Shown in pieces: positions 7,651-15,348 of a stretch of DNA of 51,867 bases (positions are counted from its first letter, which is position 1; each line of letters begins with the position of its first letter). Both the position numbers and the translations under genes were made by a program. Source of the stretch: Rhodospirillales bacterium (GTDB taxonomy: Bacteria > Pseudomonadota > Alphaproteobacteria > Reyranellales > Reyranellaceae). The stretch spans positions 1 to 51,867 of the forward strand of contig WHTW01000022.1 of the NCBI GenBank assembly GCA_009377525.1, in the 5' to 3' direction. Under the pieces are notes generated by a model. The model was not told where the DNA came from. It worked only from the letters and a program-made list of their open reading frames with translations, and made no database searches.

Positions 7651-8142
7651 CTACACATCGCCCTCTTCCTCGCCCTCTACATCTGTGTTGATCGTCCCAT
7701 CGCGGTAAGAACTTCTATAAGGGGTATCCCTTCGGACACCCTTTGTTTTGCCCGTAGCCGTATCCCTTCGGACACTGCTACGAGCGTAGCCGTATCCCTT
7801 CGGACACCCTTGAGGTATCCCTTCGGACACTGCTACGACAGGCAACCACGTCAGGGCGAAGGTGCTGGGTCGGCGACCGATGCCACGCTTCACGTCGATC
7901 AGCCGCGCCGCTCTCGCTTCCTCGATTGCGCCGGTAACGTGCCTGCTGCTGATGCCGAACTTCATCAGCTGTTCGCGCGGGGCCAGCAGGTAGCCGTTCT
8001 TCTTGCCCCCGTGGTTCATGTGCTCGATCAGCAAGAAGTCGATCAGCCTCCGGGCGTTGATGCCAAGGCCCCGCCATTCCGCGCTGCGCAGCACGTCGCG
8101 CGTCACCCAGACCCAAGGCTTGCCCTTCGGGGGCCCGCTCAT
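7651..8142 (-). CDS. winged-helix protein carrying iterons, putative replication initiator
   Basis: This 163-residue protein starts [20 protein letters not shown] in an ATGA overlap with the primase gene. Residues about 20-95 form a winged-helix pattern: [40 protein letters not shown], then [16 protein letters not shown]. The C-terminal third has no domain look and instead is dictated by DNA: four 16-bp repeats lie in it, translated as VSEGI, CPKGY, VRRDT and VRRDT in three different phases. A DNA-binding N-terminus with repeats inside its own gene, next to primase and helicase, resembles the arrangement of lambda O and its origin. The initiator role is inferred. It is possible that it is a regulator instead. 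Confidence 0.68.
   Translation of the reverse strand: MSGPPKGKPWVWVTRDVLRSAEWRGLGINARRLIDFLLIEHMNHGGKKNGYLLAPREQLMKFGISSRHVTGAIEEARAARLIDVKRGIGRRPSTFALTWLPVVAVSEGIPQGCPKGYGYARSSVRRDTATGKTKGVRRDTPYRSSYRDGTINTDVEGEEEGDV
7724..7838. repeat. iteron array, candidate replication origin
   Basis: Four perfect copies of GTATCCCTTCGGACAC lie at 7724-7739, 7760-7775, 7792-7807 and 7815-7830. Each is an imperfect palindrome (GTRTCC arms around GAAG when read on the minus strand). Copies 2 and 3 share a 23-bp unit beginning CGTAGCC, and copies 2 and 4 share a following TGCTACGA. Start-to-start spacings are 36, 32 and 23 bp. Because the copies fall in three reading frames of the gene, selection is likely on DNA rather than on protein. 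Origin function is inferred from the neighbouring primase and helicase. Confidence 0.7.
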
Positions 8143-9047
8143 GTCAGCATCCTCTGGTTGAGGACGTCGAGCCAGTCGGTGTCGGCGTCGGTCGGCACGT
8201 TCACGATGACCTCGATCCGATCGGGCCGGTTGGTGAGGCGCCGAGCGAGATCGTAGGCCGCGGCCTGACCGGTGAAGCTGGTGTCATTGTCGGCGAAGAC
8301 GTGGACCTTGCGCACCGACGCTGGCGGTTCGAATGTCTTCACGCCGTTGGCCGACAGCGCGGCCCATGTCGGGACGCCGAACAGCTGATACGCGGCCAGC
8401 GAGGTCTCCACGCCCTCGGCGACGCCCATCTCGTCGTCCACGTCGTTCAGGTGGACCGCGGCGCCGTTGACGGTGCGCACACATTCCGTAAGCTTCTTGC
8501 GCGGCTCAACATTGGCGAGATAGATGCGCTGCGCGCTTACCATTTCACCATCTGGAGATACAACCGGTGCGATAACTGCCGGGAAGCGTCCAATCAGATT
8601 GCCGGCCTCGACATAAGCGCAGGAGCGCCGGCCGAAGAGCACCGGAGAGCTGACCGACAGTCCGCGCGACTGAAGATAGCTGAGCACCAGGCCATCGTCG
8701 CTTGAGCCGGTGAACAGGCGTTCGATGGCGCTGAGCTTCCGATCGTCTGAGCGGGCTGGAGTCGGCTTGACCGGCGGCGGCGGACCGCGGCCGATGATCT
8801 CGTCGACGGCCTTGCAGGCGCTGGCGTGGTCCCAGCCATGCAGCTTGCGCAGGAGAATGATGCCGGTCCCGGCGCCGCACTGGTTGCAGTAAAACCAGCC
8901 GGCGCCGTCCTTGTCGTCGAACCTGAACCGGGTCTTGCCGGCGCACAGCGGGCAGGGGCCCTGGCGCTTGGACAGGAAACGCTCCTCAACGCCGAGTTGC
9001 AGCAGGATCTCCCGCCAGCGGCCGCGGGCCCGTTCCACCGTCGTCAT
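8139..9047 (-). CDS. zinc-finger/TOPRIM primase
   Basis: This 302-residue protein starts [20 protein letters not shown] in an ATGA overlap with the helicase gene. The N-terminal zinc finger is complete: CPLC (C32, C35) and CNQC (C54, C57), set in the primase context [20 protein letters not shown]. The TOPRIM domain shows [10 protein letters not shown] (E211) and FADNDTSF (D253, D255), the acidic residues that bind metal. This is the layout of the small P4-alpha/T7-gp4-like primases of phages and mobile islands, without a fused helicase. It should prime lagging-strand synthesis at the element's own origin, working with the helicase next to it. The frame continues 15 codons upstream, but the ATG with the 4-bp overlap is preferred. 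Confidence 0.88.
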   Translation of the reverse strand: MTTVERARGRWREILLQLGVEERFLSKRQGPCPLCAGKTRFRFDDKDGAGWFYCNQCGAGTGIILLRKLHGWDHASACKAVDEIIGRGPPPPVKPTPARSDDRKLSAIERLFTGSSDDGLVLSYLQSRGLSVSSPVLFGRRSCAYVEAGNLIGRFPAVIAPVVSPDGEMVSAQRIYLANVEPRKKLTECVRTVNGAAVHLNDVDDEMGVAEGVETSLAAYQLFGVPTWAALSANGVKTFEPPASVRKVHVFADNDTSFTGQAAAYDLARRLTNRPDRIEVIVNVPTDADTDWLDVLNQRMLT

Positions 9048-10927
9048 GCGGCGCCTGCCTGCGCGCGCGCCTTGTCCTGGGATCGGGCCCACGCGATGGC
9101 ACGGCTACGCACCCATGAACGGGTCTCTGGCCGCGGCTCGATCGGCGCCGGCGCGATCCTCGAGGGCGGCCAGGCGCCGAACTTCTCTCTGAACTTGTGC
9201 GCAGCCCACCCCGAGGCATAGCCGCGTTCGCGCGCGATGTGGGCGAGCTCGGCATGGAAGCGGTAGCGCTCATCGATCGTCGAATCCTGCCGCCGGACGG
9301 CCATGTCGCGGTCCACGGCGCCAAGATCGCCGTCGACGAAATCCACCGCCCGCCGCTTCGGCGTCGGCCGCCAGCCGCAAACCGCGCAGGGCTGCCCTTC
9401 CCAGCGTGTCGCCGTGCATTCGGGGCAGGCCGAGAGCTTCGGCGCCCGGCCGGCATCCCGGGCGGTCTTCCTTGGCCGTTCGGCGCGTTTGTCGGGCGCC
9501 AGCGCCCAGGCGATCGGCTCGTCGATGTGGCCGTGTTCGAACACGGCGCCGGCGTGGTCGATGACGATGCAGTCCGGCTTGCCCGGCGCTGGTCTCAGGC
9601 CGCGCCCGACCTGCTGCCGGAACAACACGATGGATTTCGTCGGCCTGGCCATGACGATGCACCCGACGTCCGGCACGTCGACGCCCTCGCCGATGACGCC
9701 GCAGTTGACGACGATGTCGAGGGCGCCGGAGGCGAGGCGGGCCATGATGGCGTCCCGTTCGACGATCGGCGTAGCGCCGTCGAGGTGTGCCGCGGCAACG
9801 CCAGCCCGGCCGAATTCATCGGCCAGGTGCGCACTGTGCTCGATCGAGGTGGCGAACACGATGGTTCGCCGGCGCTCGGCAAGGCGGTGCCAGTGTGAAA
9901 CCACATCGCCGACCAGCTGCGGCCGATCCATGCGCTCTGCCAGCTGCTTCTCGTTCCAGTCGCCGCCGATGGTGCGCACGCCGTCTAGGTCGGGCCGCGA
10001 AGGTGCATAGACCCGCGTCGGCACCAGGAAGCCCAGACCGATCAGCTCGGCGACCGCGGGACATTCCACCATGCCTTCAAAGAGCCCGCCGAGGCCCCGG
10101 CCATCTGCCCGGCACGGGGTCGCCGTTGGGCCAACCACGGCGGCGCCGGGGTAGGCCTCGATGATCCGTCGCCACGTCTGCGCGGTGCTGTGATGCGCCT
10201 CGTCGACGACCAACAGATTGGCGGGCGGTAGCTGCAGCAGGTTGGACCGGACGGCCCTGGCGTGCAGCGTCGGGATGCTGGCCACCTGCACCGGCTCGCC
10301 GGGGCGGGCGGGGAACTCGGGGGCGATGATGCCGTGATCGAGGCCGACGGCATGCAGCTTGCGGGAGGCCTGGCCGACCAGCTCGCGGCGATGCGCCAAC
10401 ACCAGGGCGCGACCGCCGCGCTCGACCGTGCGGCGCACCAACTCGGCCAGCACGACCGTCTTGCCGGCGCCGGTCGGCGCGACCAACAGCATGCGGCGCT
10501 TGCCGGCTGCGATCGCGGCCTCGACATCGTCGACGGCCTTGATCTGGAAGGGCCGCAGGATCGGCGGTTGCCGCCCGCCCGTTGTTGTGTCGAGCATATC
10601 TACCCCTCGACCTTCTGCCGGCGGCGAAGGTTCCTCGAGATCACGTAGGCGAGCGGACTGCCAACGCCCCTTCCACTCGACGGTGATCGGCTCGATCCCG
10701 AGCTGCTCGCAGGCGCGGTAGCGATGCCGGCCGTCGAGGATCTGGTTGTCGTGGATGACGATCGGCTCGAGCTGGCCGCTCTGCTTGATGTCGGCGACCA
10801 GGCCGGCGAAGTCGGCATCGGCCATGACCGGGAAGATCTCGGCCGCGGGGTGCGGTTGCGGGGGATGTAGCTTCGCGACCGTCCAGCTCGCCAGCAGGAT
10901 TACCAATCGCGCGGGGCTCGCCTTCAC
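9044..10927 (-). CDS. ParB-like domain fused to superfamily-2 DEAH helicase
   Basis: The protein is 627 residues from a GTG at 10927, where the ribosome site is poor, so the true start is uncertain. Residues about 20-90 are a ParB/sulfiredoxin-type domain ([43 protein letters not shown]). Residues about 120-480 are a superfamily-2 helicase with Walker A APTGAGKT (150-157), VVDEAHH (240-246), GPTATP (266-271) and a motif VI of the form QQVGRGLRP. The tail has a zinc ribbon (CPEC and CAVC). An internal ATG at 10597 ([20 protein letters not shown]), preceded by GAGGGG at good spacing, could give a separate 517-residue helicase. It is likely to open or translocate on the element's DNA during replication. 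Confidence 0.85.
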   Translation of the reverse strand: MKASPARLVILLASWTVAKLHPPQPHPAAEIFPVMADADFAGLVADIKQSGQLEPIVIHDNQILDGRHRYRACEQLGIEPITVEWKGRWQSARLRDLEEPSPPAEGRGVDMLDTTTGGRQPPILRPFQIKAVDDVEAAIAAGKRRMLLVAPTGAGKTVVLAELVRRTVERGGRALVLAHRRELVGQASRKLHAVGLDHGIIAPEFPARPGEPVQVASIPTLHARAVRSNLLQLPPANLLVVDEAHHSTAQTWRRIIEAYPGAAVVGPTATPCRADGRGLGGLFEGMVECPAVAELIGLGFLVPTRVYAPSRPDLDGVRTIGGDWNEKQLAERMDRPQLVGDVVSHWHRLAERRRTIVFATSIEHSAHLADEFGRAGVAAAHLDGATPIVERDAIMARLASGALDIVVNCGVIGEGVDVPDVGCIVMARPTKSIVLFRQQVGRGLRPAPGKPDCIVIDHAGAVFEHGHIDEPIAWALAPDKRAERPRKTARDAGRAPKLSACPECTATRWEGQPCAVCGWRPTPKRRAVDFVDGDLGAVDRDMAVRRQDSTIDERYRFHAELAHIARERGYASGWAAHKFREKFGAWPPSRIAPAPIEPRPETRSWVRSRAIAWARSQDKARAQAGAA

Positions 10928-10960
10928 ACCTGAGGGCGGGCCTCGTCGCTTTTACGGCGG

Positions 10961-11251
10961 TCACCCGGCCTTCTGCTGCTCGGCGAGCGAGGTCAGGAAC
11001 TGGGCAGTCGGCGGCAGCGATTGCAGCCAGGCCATCGCGTCGCCGTGCAAGATCAGCGTGCGCTTGCCGAGTTTCCGGACCTTCAGGCGCCCGGCGGCGA
11101 TTTCTTGATAGATCTTGCTGCGACCAGCGCCGGTGTCGCGCACCAGCTCTGGGATCGTATAGGAGAGTTTGTTCTGGTCGTTGAGGTCGAGCGACTTGCC
11201 GCGCTGTTCGGCGCGGCGCTCTTGCTCTTTGTCGGAAAGGTTGCTCGTCAT
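10961..11251 (-). CDS. AlpA/excisionase-type HTH protein
   Basis: This 96-residue protein starts MTSNLSDKEQERRAEQRGKS at the ATG at 11251; an in-frame GTG lies 3 codons upstream. After a charged N-terminus the MerR-like wing-HTH core is clear: LSYTIPELVRDTGAGRSKIY, QEIAAGRLKVRKLGKRTLIL, HGDAMAWLQSLP. This is the helix-turn-helix family of excisionases and AlpA regulators, which bend attachment-site DNA and switch satellite or island genes on. It is the first gene of the replication-packaging operon, 33 bp above the helicase. A 7-bp inverted repeat lies just ahead of its start, covering the ribosome site, and may serve for autoregulation. Confidence 0.85.
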   Translation of the reverse strand: MTSNLSDKEQERRAEQRGKSLDLNDQNKLSYTIPELVRDTGAGRSKIYQEIAAGRLKVRKLGKRTLILHGDAMAWLQSLPPTAQFLTSLAEQQKAG

Positions 11252-11254
11252 CGC

Positions 11255-11276
11255 GTCCACCGTTGTTGTGGTGGAC
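11255..11276. promoter_or_regulatory. inverted repeat overlapping the xis-like ribosome site
   Basis: GTCCACC (11255-11261) and GGTGGAC (11270-11276) are perfect 7-bp arms around 8 nt, a few bases before the ATG at 11251. As DNA it could be an operator; as RNA it would fold the ribosome site (GGTGGAC) into a stem. The DNA from 11280 to 11340 is AT-rich (ATAAAT, TTATTTACG) and is the likely promoter region for the operon. Confidence 0.42.
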
Positions 11277-11333
11277 TCCCTTATTTACGTAGGGCGCGCC
11301 CGCGGCGATGGAATTTATATCGTCGAGTTGCGC

Positions 11334-12242
11334 CTATTCTTTTCCATGTCTCGCCACGAAGGCCGCCACCGGGTGAGAACTCGGGCCTGCCTGCTTTAGC
11401 CGCTCGAACAAAGGAAAGGCATTGTTGCTGATCTCCTTGGCGGTCGCTCCTTCGCTCAGCGTAGCTATCCCCCGATCGCGCACATTGCGTCCAACGCGCT
11501 GCGCAAGCGTATTCAGCGCCCAGTGCGAGAACTTCACGAACGAGCTTGTCGACCCAGCGCTCGGATCAACTGGCGAGCCAAAGGCCCGCTCGTAGATGTC
11601 GATGACCAGGGCCAAAAAAATCGTGCGCCCACTCTCCACTTGTTGCTTCCGCCGCCCGCGTCCCTTCTTCGGGAGTGCGGCATAGTGTGCACTCGCACGT
11701 GCCGAAACGTCGAAGAGATGCCAGGCCGACAGTGCAGTTTGTCGGATCGTCTCCGGGACGGCCAACGTCGAGGCGCGCCGGGCGATGATGGATTGAGCCT
11801 CGCAGTGAGGTAAACCCGATTGAGTTGGCCTAGCTCCAGGGAGAAGTGCGTCCGCGACGTCCTCGAACTGTTGAAGCAAATCGAGCCGCAGGCCATCCGC
11901 GGACGTTGAGGAGGCAGGTTCCTGAAGAGGTCGCTTGCCCGCAACAAGACCTAGCGCTGCAACCAGGTTGCCTGCTGCCACTGCAACGCGTCGTGTGAAC
12001 TCCTCGAGCTCAGCCGGCGAGGGGTCACCCATGTCAGTCACAATCAATGCTTCGCGAGCCGCCACGTTCATTTGCGCCACTAGGTCCTTTTCCGTGCCCT
12101 GGACAGGACCTCTACCGACGACCCGACCAATCTGCGTGATGTCGCTGGCAGCGAAAATATCTCTTGTCGTCGCATTCGCATGACTAGCGCGCGGGATGCT
12201 CGCCGGTTTGCTGACCCTGATTGAGGCGCGTCGGAGGGTCAT
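11334..12242 (-). CDS. hypothetical protein coupled to the integrase
   Basis: This 302-residue protein starts MTLRRASIRVSKPASIPRAS; its ATG overlaps the integrase TGA by 4 bp, so it is translationally coupled to int. No domain is recognised. The middle (ELEEFTRRVAVAAGNLVAAL) is helical, and the C-terminal part (FLALVIDIYERAFGSPVDPS, then FVKFSHWALNTLAQRVG) resembles unnamed proteins that follow integrases in alphaproteobacteria, by recollection. Residues about 147-161 (EAQSIIARRASTLAV) are encoded by DNA identical to part of the small-terminase-like gene. The long frame that continues upstream through int is only the antisense-like shadow of the integrase frame and was not used. Confidence 0.62.
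   Translation of the reverse strand: MTLRRASIRVSKPASIPRASHANATTRDIFAASDITQIGRVVGRGPVQGTEKDLVAQMNVAAREALIVTDMGDPSPAELEEFTRRVAVAAGNLVAALGLVAGKRPLQEPASSTSADGLRLDLLQQFEDVADALLPGARPTQSGLPHCEAQSIIARRASTLAVPETIRQTALSAWHLFDVSARASAHYAALPKKGRGRRKQQVESGRTIFLALVIDIYERAFGSPVDPSAGSTSSFVKFSHWALNTLAQRVGRNVRDRGIATLSEGATAKEISNNAFPLFERLKQAGPSSHPVAAFVARHGKE
11758..11803. repeat. 46-bp direct repeat, copy 2 (inside integrase-coupled gene)
   Basis: This is the second copy of the 46-bp sequence at 7174-7219, about 4.6 kb away, in the same orientation and the same reading frame. Exact identity in otherwise unrelated genes points to a recent copying event or to a shared DNA site. Confidence 0.9.
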
Positions 12243-13567
12243 GATCGTTCTCCGCGAGCCCAGGCGCCCGCCGGCGTCCTTGCCCGCAGCGGCGCGACGT
12301 TCGTCGCTGTCCCCATGCCGAACCGCGGCGCGGCGCGGCGGATCTCGTCGGCGAGGTAGGACGGCGCGAGGTGCCCGTAGTGCTTCTCCACCATGCGCGT
12401 GTCCCTGTGGCCGAGGTTGCGGGCGACGACCAGCAGCGGCGCGCCGTTCATGACCGCGTGGCTCGCCCAGGTGTGGCGCAGGACGTGGAAGCCGGCCGGC
12501 TCGATCTTCGCCGCCTTGCACGCGGCCTTCATCGGCCGTGCCTGCCACGACTTCTTCCACGGCTCGCCGTCGGCGCGCACGAACAGGAATTCGCGGTTGC
12601 TGGCGCGCTTGACGAGACCCGCGAAGAAGGCGCGGCCCTCGTCGGTCAGCACGACCTGGCGCGGCTTGCCGTTCTTGCTCTTGCGGACCGCGACGGTCCC
12701 GACGTCCGGGTTGAAGTCGGGCGCCCCGAGCCGCGCGAGCTCGCTGTAGCGCGCCCCGGTCTGCAGACCGCCCTGCACGAGCTCGCCGAAGTCCTCTTCG
12801 CAGGCGTCGACCAGGCGGCGGCACTCCTCCAGCAGGAAGTAGCGGACACGCGAAGCGTCGGCGCCCCGGAACGGCGAGACGGCCCGCCACGCCTTGTCGC
12901 TCTCGACCTTGCCGCTTCGCCACGCCAGGTTCAGCGCCGATTTCAGATAGGTGAAGACGCGGTTCGCCGCCGACTGCCGCTGCCGGCGCACTTCGTCGTC
13001 GGTCATATCGACGGCGCGGTAACGCTGCTTCTTGCCGGCCTTTACCCGGAGCCGCGGCGCGGCCTTTGACAGTGCCGACAGCCACCCCTTGATCTGCGGC
13101 GTCGTGAGCCGATCGGCGCGTGTAGCGCCGAGCTTGGGGATGACGTGCGCGTCGAAGGCGCCGCGTGTGTTCTTGATCGTCTGCTCGCTGCGGCCTTCGT
13201 GCTCCAACCAGACGATGTAGTCGTCGGTCGCGTCGGCGACGGTGTAGGGGCCGGCGTGGATCGGCAGGCCCGCCGCCTCGCGGGACAGCTCGGTGCGGCG
13301 CTGGCGGGCTTTCTCTTGGGCCTGCGACCAGCTCAGGACGGCGACGCCGTCGGCATCGGCAACATCATCGGCGGTGCCGATCGTCTCGAGCTTGTAGTTC
13401 TCATTGCCGAGGTAGACGCGGACCACCCACCGCCCAGCGTCCTTGCTGAGGCGGTAGCCGAGATGCAGGCCATGGTCGAGGCCGCGGTAGTAGGGCTTTG
13501 CGCGTGGCTTCAGCTTCCGCCGCGCGGTTCTGGTTGACAGGTTTGTGTCGCGAACGGTGCGAGGCAT
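12239..13567 (-). CDS. int: tyrosine recombinase / integrase
   Basis: This 442-residue phage-type integrase catalyses site-specific recombination between attP and the tRNA-Glu site. It has an N-terminal DUF4102-like/arm-binding region, a SAM-like core-binding domain at about 108-215 (GPYTVADATDDYIVWLEHEG onward), and a catalytic domain. The catalytic residues are visible: R273 in TGARYSEL, H361 and R364 in HVLRHTWASH, H387 in LGHRDTRM, and the nucleophile Y397 in EKHYGHL. The ATG at 13567 (MPRTVRDTNLSTRTARRKLK) is preferred to an in-frame start 23 codons upstream that would overlap the arm sites. It lies next to attR and reads into the element. Its stop overlaps the following gene. Confidence 0.94.
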   Translation of the reverse strand: MPRTVRDTNLSTRTARRKLKPRAKPYYRGLDHGLHLGYRLSKDAGRWVVRVYLGNENYKLETIGTADDVADADGVAVLSWSQAQEKARQRRTELSREAAGLPIHAGPYTVADATDDYIVWLEHEGRSEQTIKNTRGAFDAHVIPKLGATRADRLTTPQIKGWLSALSKAAPRLRVKAGKKQRYRAVDMTDDEVRRQRQSAANRVFTYLKSALNLAWRSGKVESDKAWRAVSPFRGADASRVRYFLLEECRRLVDACEEDFGELVQGGLQTGARYSELARLGAPDFNPDVGTVAVRKSKNGKPRQVVLTDEGRAFFAGLVKRASNREFLFVRADGEPWKKSWQARPMKAACKAAKIEPAGFHVLRHTWASHAVMNGAPLLVVARNLGHRDTRMVEKHYGHLAPSYLADEIRRAAPRFGMGTATNVAPLRARTPAGAWARGERS

Positions 13568-13568
13568 G

Positions 13569-13588
13569 TGTCCAATACTCGTCCAATA
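13569..13588 (+). promoter_or_regulatory. putative right integrase arm sites
   Basis: TGTCCAATA is at 13569-13577 and CGTCCAATA at 13580-13588, again 11 bp apart and in the same orientation as the left pair. They lie directly upstream of int, so binding could also repress int transcription. An 8-bp inverted repeat, ACATGCAC/GTGCATGT at 13614-13621 and 13659-13666, lies between them and attR. Confidence 0.55.
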
Positions 13589-13692
13589 TACGGGTGCAAA
13601 CGAGTATGGACGCACATGCACGGAAAAGCTAGTCAATTCAGCAAAATCGGGGCCTTATGTGCATGTCGGTGGACGGCTGCGGACGTGCGTAT

Positions 13693-13740
13693 CGCCCTTT
13701 CACGGCGGCGACACGGGTTCGAATCCCGTAGGGGACGCCA
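13693..13740 (+). repeat. attR, 48-bp direct repeat (tRNA-Glu 3' fragment)
   Basis: This is the exact copy of 2985-3032. It lacks the 5' half of the tRNA and so is not a functional tRNA gene. Before integration this tRNA end would have lain 5 bp from the stop codon of the convergent acetyltransferase gene. Confidence 0.95.
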
Positions 13741-13745
13741 GAAGA

Positions 13746-14534
13746 CTACCACGTGCGGAAATGCGTGAGCTGCAGGAACTGCCGCAGCCCGACCGACGTG
13801 GCCAGCCGGATGGACGGCAGATTGTCCTCATTCACCTGATACCGCGCGACCAGCTTGCGGCGCTGCAGCTCCGCCAGCGCCGTTCGCACCACGCGAGCGG
13901 CGAAGCCCCGGCCACGATGCGGCATCGGTGTCACGACGCCTCCGACCTCCCAGATCTGCCGATGGTTCTCGAAGGCCAGGCAGGCCGACCGGGGTTCGCC
14001 GTCAAGTTCCAGGGCGCAGGCAAAAGCGCGGCCCGACGCCAGCAGGGGCAGCAACCAGTCTCTCGGATGTCCCTGGCTTTCGAACAGGCGAAGCACCCTG
14101 TCGGACGCCGACATCGAAACCGGTACCTGCTCGTCGGCAACGAAAGCGGCGCGCTCGTCGACGGGGAAAGAGAGGAAGCTTGTTGCCCGGCTGAGCGGAA
14201 AGTGTTCGCCGACAACGTCCCGATCGTTGTCACTGGCGAGCTTGAAAACGACATTGCGCTCAGCTGGCACGGAGCCAAGCAGCCGGCGGGTCAGGCGAGG
14301 ATGGTCGCTCGATATGAGCGCGGCGAGTGCGGCCTGCGGATAGGTCTCTCGATCATAGGGACTGCCGGTCGTGTTCAGCAGGACCAGCGTCGCCGTATCG
14401 CGTCCATCGGAAACCTGCGCAAGCGAAACATGCTCGCGAAACGCTTCGATATGCTTCAGGAGGACGATGTTGCGCAATGGCTGACGGTCCAGCCGACCCA
14501 CGACCTCGAGCAGACTATCGGCCTCGCTCGCCAT
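13746..14534 (-). CDS. GNAT-family N-acetyltransferase
   Basis: The protein is 262 residues from the ATG at 14534 (MASEADSLLEVVGRLDRQPL), which has GAGGGAG just upstream. A Met four codons earlier is possible. The C-terminal third is a GNAT acetyl-CoA site: EVGGVVTPMPHRGRGFAARV carries the (R/Q)-x-x-G-x-(G/A) loop, followed by a helix and ARYQVNEDNLPSIRLATSVG, the usual Asn/Ser segment near the end of the fold. The N-terminal half is a variable domain as in the FR47-like or two-domain acetyltransferases. The substrate is unknown. Its start overlaps the end of the secreted-protein gene above it by about 20 bp, so the two probably form an operon that ends beside attR. Confidence 0.82.
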   Translation of the reverse strand: MASEADSLLEVVGRLDRQPLRNIVLLKHIEAFREHVSLAQVSDGRDTATLVLLNTTGSPYDRETYPQAALAALISSDHPRLTRRLLGSVPAERNVVFKLASDNDRDVVGEHFPLSRATSFLSFPVDERAAFVADEQVPVSMSASDRVLRLFESQGHPRDWLLPLLASGRAFACALELDGEPRSACLAFENHRQIWEVGGVVTPMPHRGRGFAARVVRTALAELQRRKLVARYQVNEDNLPSIRLATSVGLRQFLQLTHFRTW

Positions 14535-15120
14535 CGACTCCCTCATTGGGCTCGATCTTGGTGAACTGTACCGAAAAGTACGGCATGCGGAACTTCGCTT
14601 TCTCGGCCTCGTTGGCGCGAAAGGTGATCTTGGACGATTCGAACATCGGCCCGCCATCTTCACCAGGAAAGAAATGCCCCGAGACGATCGCCTGCATGCC
14701 CGGTCTCATGCCCTTGAGCAAGTCGTGCAGCTCCGAGTTGGGAAGGATCGCCGTCTCGCGGCCGATCTTTCCAGGACCGCCGTTCCAGTAGGTCGGGCGG
14801 ACAGCCCGCAGATCGGCCATCGCAGGATCGATGAAGCGCACGAAATAGCCGCCGCGCGGTGTAGGTTCGATGCCCTTGAGTTCGAGCAGCCATCCGTCGA
14901 ACGAGAGGCCCTCGCCGAGGGACTGCGCGAACGCCGCCGCCCGAGCACGCTGCAACTCGCCGAAGCGCGCGGCTTCCGTCTCGGTCTCGCACCTCTCGTA
15001 GTATTTCGTCAGCGCAGCACGAAACGCCGCCTGTGATGGCGGAACGTCCGGTTCGCGCGCGCAGACAGGCCCGGCCAGGACCGCGAGCAGCGCGGCAAGA
15101 AGAACGACTGGTTTTCCCAC
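14515..15120 (-). CDS. secreted hypothetical protein
   Basis: The protein is 201 residues from a GTG at 15120, preceded by GGGAG. This start gives a clean signal peptide: GKPVVLLAALLAVLAGPVCA, with likely signal peptidase I cleavage after CA. The longer frame upstream has no hydrophobic start. The mature part contains a helical stretch (FRAALTKYYERCETETEAAR) and a beta-rich part with GIEPTPRGGYFVRFIDPAMA and MQAIVSGHFFPGEDGGPMFE. No enzyme motif is recognised. It should act in the periplasm or outside. Its end overlaps the start of the acetyltransferase gene, suggesting co-transcription. Confidence 0.7.
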   Translation of the reverse strand: MGKPVVLLAALLAVLAGPVCAREPDVPPSQAAFRAALTKYYERCETETEAARFGELQRARAAAFAQSLGEGLSFDGWLLELKGIEPTPRGGYFVRFIDPAMADLRAVRPTYWNGGPGKIGRETAILPNSELHDLLKGMRPGMQAIVSGHFFPGEDGGPMFESSKITFRANEAEKAKFRMPYFSVQFTKIEPNEGVDGERGR

Positions 15121-15248
15121 TCCCACTCCCGTTTCCCCAAGGGAGCGCCATGGAGCTAGCCGCTTTTGGATTTGTCGTCCACCTCGTTGAACGGCAGGCA
15201 AAGCTCGTTGCCTGTCGGAAGGTTATGAAGGCGACGGAACGTTGAATT

Positions 15249-15314
15249 GTCACCCGAGTGAAGCGAGGGGCCTTTCAGATCACAGGAAAGGTCCCTCGCT
15301 GCGCTCGGGATGAC
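15249..15314. repeat. palindromic intergenic repeat, type III
   Basis: An imperfect palindrome with outer arms of the form GTCAyCCGAG and CTCGGGATGAC, and inner GCGAGGG/CCCTCGC arms. A related copy is at 46067-46126. It lies between the secreted-protein gene start and the MFS gene end. Confidence 0.75.
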
Positions 15315-15348
15315 AGTTGGCCGGTATCAGGCGTTCGTACTTGCAGGA

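Noticed and set aside
7724..7838. CRISPR array
   Set aside because: The repeats are 16 bp with irregular spacers of 7-20 bp, lie inside a coding gene, and there are no cas genes.
12243..13085. Upstream extension of the 11334-12242 gene through the integrase
   Set aside because: The extension reads in the wrong frame of int and is Arg/Gly/Ala-rich; the ATG at 12242 overlapping the int stop explains the gene.
13693..13740. A second tRNA-Glu gene
   Set aside because: Only the 3' 48 bases are present; there is no acceptor 5' strand or D-arm, so it is the attR remnant.
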